Shown here: one piece after another, positions 32,791 through 41,640 of the stretch
Position numbering within the stretch: the stretch's first letter is position 1
Layout: the number at the start of each line of letters is the position of its first letter
Origin: Chloroflexota bacterium
Lineage (GTDB): Bacteria > Chloroflexota > Chloroflexia > Chloroflexales > Roseiflexaceae
NCBI GenBank assembly: GCA_030550675.1
Contig: JAUQOW010000007.1
Coordinates: forward strand, 1-42,497
Length of the DNA stretch: 42,497 nucleotides
Direction: 5' to 3'
Position numbers and translations under genes: made by a program
Notes under the pieces: model-generated
The model's input: the letters and a program-made list of their open reading frames with translations, nothing else
What the model was told of the DNA's origin: nothing
Database searches by the model: none

Positions 32791-34482
32791 ATGCTGACCG
32801 CCATCTTTATCTGGCTGATCAACCTGACCCGGCGCATCCGCAATCTGTGGCGCCGGTTGCTGCGGCGACGGGTTGCGTATGTTCGCATTCCGATCAGCGG
32901 TGCATTGCCGGAGTTTGCGCCAGCGCCGCCGTGGTGGGCGCAGCGTTTCTTCGGCGCGCAGGCGCCGCTGAGCCTGAGCGAGTTGCGCCGCCGCTTCGAG
33001 TGGCTGGCGTCCGACCCGCAGGTGCGCGGCGTGGCGCTCGACATCGGAACCCTGACCTGCGGATGGGCGACTATTCAGAGCGTTGATCAGGAAGTTCGCC
33101 GCCTCCGTGAGCGCGGCAAACTGGTTGTTGCACAGGTAACGAACCCCGACACAAAGACCTATGTCGCAGCGTGCGCCGCCGATCTGATCGTAGCGCTGCC
33201 TGCCGGGTTGCTGACGGTGACCGGTCTATACACTGAAGTGCGCTTTCTCAAAGATGCGTTGGCAAAAGTGGACGTAAGCGCAGAAGTCACCGCAGTGTCG
33301 CCGTACAAAGCGGCTGGCGAGCCGCTGGCGCGTTCAGACATCTCGCCGGAGAACCGTGAGCAACTTGAGCGGCTGATCGATCAGCGCTACGCAATGATTG
33401 TTGAGACCATCGCCAGTGCGCGACGCAAGACTGTTGATGAGGTGCGTTCCCTGATTGATGCAGCGCCGTGGAGCGCCCGACGCGCGCAGGAAGTCGGGTT
33501 GATCGATGCAGTGCTGTACGAGGACGAATTGCCCGCGTTTCTTGCATCGCGCACCGGCGCGTCTCCGGCGAAACCGCCGGAGATCGCCGAATGGGGTCAG
33601 GCGCGCCGCGCCTTACGCCTGCCGATGGTGCGCCGTCATCGTCGTCTGGTCGGCGTCGTCGCTGTGGAAGGAACGATCGCGCCCGGACGCAGCCGCCAGA
33701 TTCCGCTGCCGATCCCGCTGATCGGCGGGGAAATCGCTGGCAGCGAAAGCATTGTGCAGGCGCTGCGGCAGGCGGAGCGCAATCCGCGCATCGCCGCCGT
33801 GATCCTGTACGTCAATTCGCCGGGCGGCAGCGCCTTTGACTCCGACCTGATCTGGCGCGAAGTGCGGCGGCTTGACCGACGCAAGCCGGTGGTGGCGCTG
33901 ATGGGGGATGTCGCCGCGTCCGGCGGGTATTATGTTGCGTCCGGCGCACGCGCCATTCTTGCGCAGCCCGGAACGATCACCGGCAGCATTGGCGTTCTGA
34001 TCGTTCGGCTGGTCTTCGATGGGCTTGTGAAACGCGTCGGGGTCAACACCGTCGCCATCGGACGCGGCGCCAACAGCGGATTCTTCGCCAGCGACGCGCC
34101 AACCGAACAGGAACGCCTGGCGACGCGCGCATTGCTCAACGATGCCTACGCTCTCTTCAAGCAGCGAGTGATTGAAGGACGATCGATGACTGAAGACGTG
34201 CTCGATCCGCTGGCGGGCGGGCGCGTCTGGACCGGGAGCGAGGCGCGTGAACGCCGATTGATCGACGATGTCGGCGGCATGCCGGAGGCGCTGCTGAAGG
34301 CGCAGGAACTCGCCGGACTGCCGCGCGACCGGACGGCGCCGCTGGTGTTGATCAGCAGCGAACGGGGACGCCTGGCGCCGCAGCCATTCCCTGACGATCC
34401 AGCGAAGGCGCTATTGGCGGCGCTGGAACTGGCGCGCCAACCGCGAGCCTGGGCAGTGCTGCCAGTGATAAGTGATAAGTGA
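32791..34482 (+). CDS. sppA: Signal peptide peptidase SppA, long (tandem-domain) form
   Basis: A 563-residue S49 protease with two homologous halves. The catalytic Lys is probably K173 in VSPYKAAGEPLARSD (first half), and the Ser is S377 in MGDVAASGGYYVASGA (second half), as in the long E. coli-type enzyme. Other motifs are AVILYVNSPGGSAFDSDLIWREV, TITGSIGVLIVRL, and GRVWTGSEARERRLIDDVGG. The N terminus LTAIFIWLINLTRRIRNLWRR could anchor it to the membrane. It degrades leftover signal peptides and membrane fragments. A GAGG ribosome site precedes the ATG. Heptamer arrays flank the gene, and its stop lies inside the downstream array. Confidence 0.92.
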   Translation: MLTAIFIWLINLTRRIRNLWRRLLRRRVAYVRIPISGALPEFAPAPPWWAQRFFGAQAPLSLSELRRRFEWLASDPQVRGVALDIGTLTCGWATIQSVDQEVRRLRERGKLVVAQVTNPDTKTYVAACAADLIVALPAGLLTVTGLYTEVRFLKDALAKVDVSAEVTAVSPYKAAGEPLARSDISPENREQLERLIDQRYAMIVETIASARRKTVDEVRSLIDAAPWSARRAQEVGLIDAVLYEDELPAFLASRTGASPAKPPEIAEWGQARRALRLPMVRRHRRLVGVVAVEGTIAPGRSRQIPLPIPLIGGEIAGSESIVQALRQAERNPRIAAVILYVNSPGGSAFDSDLIWREVRRLDRRKPVVALMGDVAASGGYYVASGARAILAQPGTITGSIGVLIVRLVFDGLVKRVGVNTVAIGRGANSGFFASDAPTEQERLATRALLNDAYALFKQRVIEGRSMTEDVLDPLAGGRVWTGSEARERRLIDDVGGMPEALLKAQELAGLPRDRTAPLVLISSERGRLAPQPFPDDPAKALLAALELARQPRAWAVLPVISDK

Positions 34483-34485
34483 CAA
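34465..34485. repeat. Period-7 array overlapping the sppA stop (GTGATAA x2, GTGACAA)
   Basis: Three heptamers. The sppA TGA (34480-34482) lies within the third. The complement, TTGTCACTTATCACTTATCAC, matches the array upstream of sppA over TGTCACTTATCACT. Confidence 0.8.
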
Positions 34486-34493
34486 GAGGAAGT

Positions 34494-34522
34494 TCTTCGC
34501 GCCTCTGCGCCTTTGTGTGCGC
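34494..34522 (+). repeat. Low-complexity CTTTGTGCCT-type dispersed repeat, second copy
   Basis: CGCGCCTCTGCGCCTTTGTGTGCGCC parallels the modules at 2360-2399. It lies between sppA and the thioredoxin gene. Confidence 0.5.
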
Positions 34523-34666
34523 CTGTTTGAGAGGCGTCAATCTCCAGGCGACCAGCGGGGTTATTGACCATGACTGTGCACAGTCGCCAGGCAGAGAGTA
34601 TGGTACAATTGAGGAAGATTGTTTGAACATCGAAGACCGTATTCATGGTCAATGGAGGTTTTTACC

Positions 34667-35548
34667 GTGTCACTCGCAAATAAGAGCGCGAGCGGCGCTG
34701 TCATCGATGTCAATGAACGCACCTTTCGTGCAGAGGTGCTCGAGCGCTCGCGCACCGTGCCGGTTGTGGTCGATTTCTGGGCGCCCTGGTGCGGTCCGTG
34801 TCGTGTGCTGGGACCGATCCTGGAAAAACTGGCAAACGAAGCGAAGGGCGCCTGGATTCTGGCAAAGCTGAATGTGGATGAAAACCCGCGTCTGGCGCAG
34901 ATGTTCCAGGTGCAGGGCATTCCGGCAGTCAAAGCGTTCCGCGATGGTCGGGTGGTGGACGAGTTCACCGGCGCACTGCCGGAGTCGCAGGTGCGCGCAT
35001 GGCTGAAGCGGCTTGGTCCGCTCGCTCCGGCATCACCGGCAGACCGGTTGGCGGACGAAGCGGCGGCGCTCGAAGAGCGCGATCCGCTTGGCGCTAAAGC
35101 GCGTTACGAAAGTGCGCTCAACATTGACCCCAACCACAATGCGAGCCTGTTCGGGTTGGGGCGGTTGATGCTTATCGCTGGCGATCCGGCTGGCGCCGAA
35201 TTGCTGAAAAAGATCCCTGCCGACGCGCCGCAGTGGAAGCAGGCGCAGGCATGGCTGACGCTCGCTGATCTGATCGCGGAGGCGGAAGATGTCAATCCGT
35301 CGGCGCTGCTTGAGCGAATTGAGCAGAATCCGGCAGACCTCGAGGCGCGCTGGTTGCTGGCAGCGCATCAGGTGCGTGGTCGGCGCTATGCCGATGCAAT
35401 CGAGACGCTCCTGGGGATTGTTATGCGCAATCGCGCCTTCAGGGACGACGGCGCGCGCAAGGTGTTGCTGGCGCTGTTCACTGCGCTTGGCGACCAGCAC
35501 CCGCTGACGGTGAAAGGGCGGCGCGATCTGGCGAATGTGATGTTCTGA
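34667..35548 (+). CDS. Thioredoxin-TPR protein (CnoX/YbbN-like)
   Basis: A 293-residue protein. The thioredoxin domain (about 12-115) has VVVDFWAPWCGPCRVLGPILEKL with the CGPC pair at 42-45, the helix LNVDENPRLAQMFQVQGIPAVKAF with the cis-Pro loop, and FTGALPESQV. A TPR-like helical domain follows (about 130-293). This is the CnoX/YbbN layout, a holdase that protects chaperone clients under oxidative stress; unlike E. coli YbbN, the CGPC motif is intact, so redox activity is likely. GTG at 34667 is chosen because GGAGG stands 8 bases before it; ATG at 34652 lacks a ribosome site. It ends one base before the ABC permease gene. Confidence 0.88.
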   Translation: MSLANKSASGAVIDVNERTFRAEVLERSRTVPVVVDFWAPWCGPCRVLGPILEKLANEAKGAWILAKLNVDENPRLAQMFQVQGIPAVKAFRDGRVVDEFTGALPESQVRAWLKRLGPLAPASPADRLADEAAALEERDPLGAKARYESALNIDPNHNASLFGLGRLMLIAGDPAGAELLKKIPADAPQWKQAQAWLTLADLIAEAEDVNPSALLERIEQNPADLEARWLLAAHQVRGRRYADAIETLLGIVMRNRAFRDDGARKVLLALFTALGDQHPLTVKGRRDLANVMF

Positions 35549-35549
35549 G

Positions 35550-36203
35550 ATGATCGATCTCTTGATAGACGCCTACCAGTACTTCCTCGCCAATCAATCC
35601 CGTTTCTGGACCGCAGCAACGCAACATCTCTGGATCAGTTCGGCGGCGCTGGCGATCAGCATCGCCGCCGGGCTGCCGTTGGGCGTCTGGACAGCGCACG
35701 AGGCGCGCATCGGGCAGTGGGCGATCAACCTGTTTGGCGCGCTGCGCCTGGTTCCCAGCCTCGCTGTCCTGTTTCTGGTGCAACCGTACCTCGGCATCGG
35801 CACAACGCCAGCGTTGGTTGCACTGACGCTTCTGGCAATCCCGCCGGTGCTCATCGCCACGTATGCGGGGGTGCGTTCGGTCGATAGCGGCGTGCGCGAG
35901 GCGGCGCGCGGCATGGGGATGACTGCCGGGCAAATCCTCTGGCGCGTGGAACTGCCGCTGGCGCTGCCGTCGATCGTCGGCGGCGTGCGCACCGCAGCCG
36001 TCGAAGTCATCGCAAGCGCCACGCTGGCCGCCTTTATCGGCGGCGGCGGACTTGGCATCTTTATCACCCGCGGCTATGCGCTGTTTGACACCCGGATCAT
36101 GCTTGTCGGCGCCATCCCGGTGGCGCTGCTCGCGCTCATGGCGGAGCTGTCGCTGGGATGGATGCAGCGTCGTCTGGCATCCGGGCTAGGCGCTGCAACG
36201 TAA
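35550..36203 (+). CDS. Osmoprotectant ABC transporter permease (OpuCB/ProW-like)
   Basis: A 217-residue BPD-type permease. It has about six spans (for example LWISSAALAISIAAGLPLGVW, LVPSLAVLFLVQPYLG, LVALTLLAIPPVLIATYAGV) and the coupling loop VREAARGMGMTAGQILWRVELPLALPSIVGGVRTA that docks to the ATPase. TLAAFIGGGGLGIFI is typical of betaine/choline systems. It is the first of four genes forming one transporter and begins one base after the thioredoxin-TPR stop. It pairs with the second permease at 38146-38793, which shares the coupling loop. Confidence 0.92.
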   Translation: MIDLLIDAYQYFLANQSRFWTAATQHLWISSAALAISIAAGLPLGVWTAHEARIGQWAINLFGALRLVPSLAVLFLVQPYLGIGTTPALVALTLLAIPPVLIATYAGVRSVDSGVREAARGMGMTAGQILWRVELPLALPSIVGGVRTAAVEVIASATLAAFIGGGGLGIFITRGYALFDTRIMLVGAIPVALLALMAELSLGWMQRRLASGLGAAT

Positions 36204-36226
36204 TATCTGGATAAAAAAGGAGGTTC

Positions 36227-37177
36227 ATGGTGCGATCTATCCGTTTTCTGGTCGCGTTCACCACGCTGGTCGGTCTGGTCCTCGCCGCGTGCGGCGCACC
36301 CGCTCAAACCACGCAACCAACCGCTGCGCCACAACCCGCCCCTACCGACACCCAACCGGTTCGAATCGGCTCAAAGAATTTCACCGAGGCAATCCTGGTC
36401 GCCGAAATGTATGCCCTGGCGCTGGAAGACGCTGGCATCCGCGTTGAGCGCAAGTTCAACCTCGGCGCCACACCGGTGGCGCACACAGCGCTGGTGAATG
36501 GCGAAATCGACCTGTACCCGGAGTATACCTCAACTGGTCTACTCGAAGTGCTCAAACAGGCGCCGATTTCCGACGCCAGAGGCATTCTGGAGGCAGTGCG
36601 CAGGGGATATGAAGAACAGTTCAAAGCGACCTGGCTCGAACCGTCGCCGTTCAACAACACCAACGCCCTGGCAATGACCCGGCAGCGCGCCGATGAATTG
36701 GGGATCAAAACGTACTCCGACCTGGTAGCGTTCTCCGGCGAGCTGAAGCTTGGCGGTCCGCCGGAGTTCCCTGAGCGCGAGGATACCAAAGGGTTGATGG
36801 CTGCCTATGGATTCGACCCGAAGTTCATCGAAGAGAACTTTGTGCAACTCGATACCGGTGCGCTGCGTTATGAGGCGCTTACCCGCGGCGACATCGATGT
36901 GGTCGTCGCGTTCGGCACCGACGGGCAGATCAACGGGCTGGGACTGGCGCTGCTGGAGGACGATAAGAACTACTATCCCATCTACCAGATTGCCCCGGTT
37001 ATTCGCCAGGATGTCCTGACCGCCAACCCGAAGATTGCTGAGACGCTCAACCGGCTGGCGCCGCTCCTGACGAATGATGTGATGTCCGGGTTGAACTGGC
37101 AGGTTGACGGACCGGAGAAGAAGGAGATCGCTGACGTGGCGCGCGCCTTCCTGCAACAACAGGGATTCATCAAGTAG
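36227..37177 (+). CDS. Osmoprotectant-binding lipoprotein (OpuCC/ProX-like)
   Basis: A 316-residue substrate-binding lipoprotein. The signal LVGLVLAACGAPAQ has a lipobox with Cys at 22, then a Thr/Pro linker. The mature part starts IGSKNFTEAILVAEMYALALE and contains GEIDLYPEYTSTGL and the later FVQLDTGALRYEALTRGDIDVVVAFGTDGQI, diagnostic of the glycine betaine/carnitine/choline receptor family. AAGGAGG stands just before ATG 36227. It delivers substrate to the two permeases encoded around it. Confidence 0.93.
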   Translation: MVRSIRFLVAFTTLVGLVLAACGAPAQTTQPTAAPQPAPTDTQPVRIGSKNFTEAILVAEMYALALEDAGIRVERKFNLGATPVAHTALVNGEIDLYPEYTSTGLLEVLKQAPISDARGILEAVRRGYEEQFKATWLEPSPFNNTNALAMTRQRADELGIKTYSDLVAFSGELKLGGPPEFPEREDTKGLMAAYGFDPKFIEENFVQLDTGALRYEALTRGDIDVVVAFGTDGQINGLGLALLEDDKNYYPIYQIAPVIRQDVLTANPKIAETLNRLAPLLTNDVMSGLNWQVDGPEKKEIADVARAFLQQQGFIK

Positions 37178-37181
37178 TCTC

Positions 37182-38162
37182 ATGGCGTTGATCGTTGCAG
37201 ATCGACTGACCAAAACGTTTCCTGGCGAAACCCGTCCGGCAGTCGATCAGGTTTCATTTGAAATCAAACAGGGTGAGTTCGTCGTCTTGCTGGGACCGTC
37301 CGGCTGCGGCAAGACGACGCTGCTCAAAATGATCAACCGGCTCTATGAGCCAACCGCCGGTCAGCTTCTGATCGACGGCGTCGATGCACGGTCTGTGCCT
37401 GCCACAGAATTGCGCCGCCGTATCGGGTATGTGATTCAGCAAACCGGGCTGTTTCCCCATCTGACCGTCGAACAGAACATTGCCGTCGTGCCGCAGTTGC
37501 TGAAATGGGATCGTCGGCGCATTGAGGCGCGGATCGACGAACTGCTCGACCTGGTGGATCTGCCGCGTTCGTACCGCAAACGGCACCCGCGCCAGCTTTC
37601 CGGCGGCGAGCAGCAGCGCGTCGGTCTGGCGCGCGCATTGGCTGCCGATCCGACCCTCATGCTGATGGATGAGCCATTCGGCGCGCTCGATGCCATCACC
37701 CGCGCTCGTTTGCAGGATGAGTTGCTGCGCATTCAACAGCGCCTCCACAAAACCATCCTGTTTGTGACCCATGATGTCGATGAAGCGCTTCGCCTGGCAG
37801 ATCGCTTGCTGATTATGCGCGCCGGGCGCATTGTGCAGTTTGATACGCCGCTGGCTGTGCTGGCGGAACCGGCTGATGATTTCGTGCGCGACTTGCTCGG
37901 CGCGGATGACGTGCTGCGCCGCCTCAGCCTGCTGACGGTCGCCGATGCGCTGGCGAGCAACGGCGCCAGCGAACGCCTCGCCGAAAACGGCGCGCAGGAG
38001 ACGTTGAAACCGGGCGATACGCTGCGTGAAGCGCTCATTCGCGTCCTGCGCGCAGGCGGGCAGGCGCTGCCGGTGGTTGCCGACGGGCGAAACGTGGGGG
38101 AGATTGCGCCGGATACCATCGCCTCTGCGCTGACGCGCAAGACCCATGCGCTACCTGATTGA
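37182..38162 (+). CDS. Osmoprotectant ABC transporter ATPase (OpuCA/ProV-like)
   Basis: A 326-residue ATPase. Walker [10 protein letters not shown] (38-46), Q-loop [11 protein letters not shown], signature [16 protein letters not shown] (139-154), Walker [13 protein letters not shown] (159-170), and switch His in [12 protein letters not shown]-terminal CBS-like tail (about 245-326) ends in [20 protein letters not shown], a form often linked to osmotic regulation. ATG at 37182 is four bases after the receptor stop; the longer frame upstream overlaps the receptor and is rejected. It overlaps the next permease start by 17 bases. Confidence 0.95.
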   Translation: MALIVADRLTKTFPGETRPAVDQVSFEIKQGEFVVLLGPSGCGKTTLLKMINRLYEPTAGQLLIDGVDARSVPATELRRRIGYVIQQTGLFPHLTVEQNIAVVPQLLKWDRRRIEARIDELLDLVDLPRSYRKRHPRQLSGGEQQRVGLARALAADPTLMLMDEPFGALDAITRARLQDELLRIQQRLHKTILFVTHDVDEALRLADRLLIMRAGRIVQFDTPLAVLAEPADDFVRDLLGADDVLRRLSLLTVADALASNGASERLAENGAQETLKPGDTLREALIRVLRAGGQALPVVADGRNVGEIAPDTIASALTRKTHALPD

Positions 38163-38793
38163 CAATTTGCCGTATGTGCTGAGTCTGGCAGGTCAGCACC
38201 TGGTGATGTCGGGTATAAGTCTCGCAATTGCGCTGGCTATCGCGCTGCCGGTCGGCATCATATGCGCGCGCATTCCGTGGCTGCGCAGCCCGGTGCTGGG
38301 GGTGCTGGGCATCATCTACACCATTCCAAGCCTCTCACTGTTTGTCCTTCTCATTCCGTTCACAGGTCTGGGGCTGCGCCCGGCAGTCATTGCCCTGGTC
38401 GCGTATGCGCAACTGGTGCTGGTACGGAATGTGGTCGTCGGGCTGACCGGCATCGACCCGGCGATTGTGGAGGCGGCGCGCGGCATGGGGATGACGGCGC
38501 TGCAACGCTTGTGGCGGGTGGAATTGCCGCTGGCGCTGCCGATCATTCTGGCGGGGGTGCGCGTGGCGACTCTCTCGATTATCGCCATTGGCACAATTGC
38601 GGCATTCATCAACGCTGGCGGGCTGGGGCTGCTGTTGTTCGACGGGGTGCGCAGCAGCAACCCGGAAAAGATCATTGCTGGCGCCGTCGCCGTCAGTGCG
38701 CTGGCAATCGGGGCGAATGGCGCGCTGTGGATGATTGAGCAGCGTGCGGCGCGGGCGATGCATGGATGGCGAGAACTGAGAACTGAGAACTGA
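38146..38793 (+). CDS. Osmoprotectant ABC transporter permease (OpuCD/ProW-like)
   Basis: A 215-residue permease paralogous to 35550-36203. Spans LVMSGISLAIALAIALPVGII, VLGVLGIIYTIPSLSLFVLLI, LRPAVIALVAYAQLVLVRNVVVGL, and the coupling loop VEAARGMGMTALQRLWRVELPLALPIILAGVR. IAAFINAGGLGLLLFDG resembles the matching segment of the first permease. It overlaps the ATPase by 17 bases and completes the transporter. Its last residues, WRELRTEN, are encoded by a heptamer array that spans the stop. Confidence 0.92.
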   Translation: MRYLIDNLPYVLSLAGQHLVMSGISLAIALAIALPVGIICARIPWLRSPVLGVLGIIYTIPSLSLFVLLIPFTGLGLRPAVIALVAYAQLVLVRNVVVGLTGIDPAIVEAARGMGMTALQRLWRVELPLALPIILAGVRVATLSIIAIGTIAAFINAGGLGLLLFDGVRSSNPEKIIAGAVAVSALAIGANGALWMIEQRAARAMHGWRELRTEN

Positions 38794-38798
38794 GAACT
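38771..38798. repeat. Period-7 array overlapping the permease stop (GAGAACT x4)
   Basis: Four perfect GAGAACT copies. The permease TGA (38791-38793) lies inside, so a gain or loss of one unit would change its C terminus. Confidence 0.85.
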
Positions 38799-38942
38799 GC
38801 ATTCTCTTGTATCAGGTGAGTTGGATGGTGTGACTTTTTCAGCCGATGTTCAGCAATGCTGTAGAACGACTTCAGCGCCAGACGGTATGATAGCCATGCA
38901 ATGTATCCGAACGTGACAAAAGGATGGGAAGAGGAACGAACG

Positions 38943-39392
38943 ATGAGGAGCATCACCACAAAGGGCATGTTGCCTTTTGCCGTCATGGCGATAATGTTTG
39001 CAGCCATAATGACTGCACCGGCAGCGCAGGCGCAGACCAGCGCCAGCCCGACAATCGGGCAGATACAGGCGAATCCGTCCGCATTCATTGGACGGGTTGT
39101 GACGATCACCGGCGCCGTCGGCGCTTATGTTGACCGTAATGAGTTTTTGTTCGATGATGGAACCGGACAGATCGTGGTGGATCCGGGTCCGCCGTGGTTT
39201 CGGCAGATTACCCTTGCGAATGGTACACGGGTGACGATCACCGGTAAAATCGACCGCATGCGCCGGGGCGGGGTTGACCTCGATGCGTGCCAGATCGTGA
39301 CGCCCACGGAGACCATTCAGATCCGCGACTGCTCATTCAGTGGACCGCCACCCTGGGCAGGCGGACCGAACCGGCGCGGGCCTCGACCGTAG
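38943..39392 (+). CDS. Exported OB-fold protein (NirD/YgiW-type bOB fold)
   Basis: A 149-residue protein with a signal peptide (FAVMAIMFAAIMTAPAAQA, cleavage after AQA) and a beta-barrel core resembling bacterial OB-fold proteins: IGQIQANPSAFIGRVVTITGAVG, EFLFDDGTGQIVVDPGPPW, TRVTITGKIDR, VDLDACQIVTP. The C-terminal tail is Pro/Gly-rich. Members of this fold may bind small ligands in the periplasm or at the surface; function is unknown. ATG at 38943 follows AGAGGAAC. It is a single gene, ended by the hairpin at 39446. Confidence 0.78.
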   Translation: MRSITTKGMLPFAVMAIMFAAIMTAPAAQAQTSASPTIGQIQANPSAFIGRVVTITGAVGAYVDRNEFLFDDGTGQIVVDPGPPWFRQITLANGTRVTITGKIDRMRRGGVDLDACQIVTPTETIQIRDCSFSGPPPWAGGPNRRGPRP

Positions 39393-39445
39393 GACGCTTT
39401 GATCGAACGATCGGTCCGAACCTGGACAATCAAGCTCGCAGGGCG

Positions 39446-39482
39446 ACTGGCGTTGGCTTCGGCAGGCTCAGCCAACGCCAGT
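39446..39482. repeat. GGCTGAGCC-type hairpin, inverted copy
   Basis: ACTGGCGTTGGC pairs with GCCAACGCCAGT over 12 bp with loop TTCGGCAGGCTCA. It is the longest stem of the family in the window and lies about 55 bases past the OB-fold gene. Confidence 0.75.
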
Positions 39483-39544
39483 TCGCATGATGTCTGATAG
39501 GATAGATTCAAACGCCAACCGATAGCGATGTCGATACCGGGCAT

Positions 39545-40216
39545 ATGGAAGGAACACCGCATATCTTGCTCGTTGATGATGACGAAGCCCTGACGTCGAT
39601 GCTCGCTGCGGGATTGCGCTATGCAGGGTTGCGCGTCACCGTTGCGGCGGATGGCAGGGCTGCACTGGAAGCAACGCAGCGCGATCAGCCTGATCTGGTT
39701 CTGCTGGACTGGATGCTTCCCGAAGTTGACGGACTGACGCTTTGCCGACGCCTGAAATCCGCTCATAGCATACCAATCATTATGCTGACGGCGCGTGACG
39801 CCATAACGGATCGAGTCGCCGGTCTTGATGCTGGCGCTGATGATTACCTGGTCAAGCCATTCCATCTGGAAGAATTGCTCGTTCGCATTCGCGCGCGACT
39901 TCGCGGGCGATTGTCGAGCGGCAACGTCCTGACCTTCAGCGATCTGACGCTCGATGTGGGGCTGCGCGAAGCGGAACGAGCCGGTCGCCGCATTCCGCTG
40001 ACGGCGACAGAGTTCCGGTTGCTCCGCATGCTCATGCAGCACCCGCTTCAGGTGATGACCAAAGAAGCGATTCTGGAACATGTCTAGGGTTATGATTTTG
40101 GCGGTGATGCCAACATCGTTGAACAGTACATTCGCGCACTACGGCAGAAGTTAGGGCATCCGCCCCTCATCCAGACGGTGCGCCTGGTGGGGTATGTGCT
40201 GCGTGAGTCGCCGTGA
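39545..40216 (+). pseudogene. OmpR-type response regulator with in-frame TAG
   Basis: The receiver domain is intact: acidic triad LLVDDDE, phospho-acceptor D55 in LVLLDWMLPEVDG, T82, and K104 in DYLVKPF. The OmpR winged-helix effector follows (IPLTATEFRLLRMLMQHP). Codon 181 is TAG at 40085-40087, in the usual place of Trp (LEHVWGYD). The same frame continues as [20 protein letters not shown] and ends at TGA 40216, giving an expected 223 residues. Without the last 42 residues the recognition helix and wing are lost. It may be a mutation or a sequencing error. The full frame overlaps the kinase start (GTGA), as expected for an operon. Confidence 0.85.
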
Positions 40217-41640
40217 TACGATCTCTCTCCTTTCGACGCCTGCTGGCGCTCCTCTATTTTTGCAGCATGGCGCCGTTGCTGATAGCCATTGGCTTTCTGG
40301 TGCATATTGAGTATCGCACCTTTCTCATCGCTGAGCATCGCGCAACGCTCATGGATCTCCTGCATACGCTCGCCGCACCCGCGACGGCGGAATCATTGCC
40401 GTCTCTGGCGCACCTGCTCGAAACCCAGTTGCGCGGCACCGACTTTCGAGCTACGGTCTTTGACATTGAGGGGAGACCTGTCGGCGGCTCTCACGTCCCG
40501 CTGCTCAACGCCGCGGAACATGCGGCGCTTCGAGGCGGCGCGCCGCCGATCAGCCGCGAAGTCCAGCAGGACGGGATTGCGTATCAGGTGTACGCGCTCG
40601 CACTCCGCGACTCATCAGGTCGTATTGATGGCATTGTGGAGGGGTCGTTCGCAATCACTGCCGTCGAAGCCGAGTTGCGTCAACTCACACGCTGGCTGGT
40701 TGCGACGATTGGCAGCGCCCTGCTGCTGGCGATTCTTCTGTCGCCCCTGATTGCGAGGCTGGCGGTGCGTCCCCTGCGCAGCCTGATCATGACAGTGCAG
40801 GCTATTCACCAGGGGCGTTTTGATGCGCGCGCCCGTCCTTCCGCGATCAGCGAATTAGGTCAACTGGCGCTCACGCTAAACGCTATGCTGGATCGGATTC
40901 AGGCGACGATCAACGTTGAAATGCGCACTGCAACGGCGCTGCGTCGGTTCGTCGCCGACGCTTCGCACGGACTGCGCACCCCGCTGGCAGTGATAGGCAA
41001 CGGTCTGGAGGTGCTCGATGAAGCGTTGCGCCGTCAGGATGCCGCGCAGATCGCTCAGACGCTGACGCGCCTGAAACGTGAGCAGGAGATGATACGCCGT
41101 CTGGTTGATGATCTGCTGCTGCTGGCGCGGATGGATCAACCGGATTCCCGGGGCGCGCTGCTGAGCCTTGCGCCGTTGAGCCGCTTCCACTGCTCGAAGA
41201 GGTGACGGAACGAGCGCAGATGCTGGCGCAGGGGCAGATTGTGCGCCTGACGTGGCGCGCTCCGCTTCCTGCCGATCTGTTTGCCGATGCAAACGCTCTG
41301 CGCCGCGCTCTTGGCAATCTGACCGACAATGCGTTGCGTTATACGCCGCCCGGGCGCGCCATTACGCTGAGTGTTGCGGCGGAAGGAGATCATTGCCGCT
41401 TCACCGTCGCCGATGAGGGACCAGGTGTTGCGCCTGAGCATCTGCCGCACCTTGGGGAACGCTTCTATCGCGCAGATCCGGCGCGTGGACGGCATGGCGG
41501 CGCGGGGTTGGGATTGGCGATTGTGCGCGCGATTGCCGAAGCCCACGGCGGTCGTCTCGAAATCAGTAGCACGCCTGGCGCCGGAATTTACGGCGTCGAT
41601 TGTCATTCCGACACGACCCTTGTTGTACACCGTTGCTTCA
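40213..41640 (+). pseudogene. Sensor histidine kinase split by two frame changes
   Basis: The first frame (GTG at 40213 to TGA 41205) encodes an N-terminal span, a periplasmic region, a second span (VATIGSALLLAILLSPLIARL), HAMP, and the phospho-acceptor box FVADASHGLRTPLAVI. Near 41176-41182 one base seems missing: LSLAPL then continues as PLPLLEEVTERAQ in the next frame, which carries N box NLTDNALRYTPPG and G boxes VADEGPGVAP and GGAGLGLAIV. Near 41583 the kinase end (EFTASIVIP) shifts back to the first frame. As read, no single product holds both H box and ATPase. The end is approximate because the last frame reads on into the PepSY gene. Confidence 0.8.

Noticed and set aside
40085-40087. 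TAG read as a recoded amino acid
   Set aside because: No pyrrolysine machinery or recoding signal is visible, and a simple TGG to TAG change explains it.
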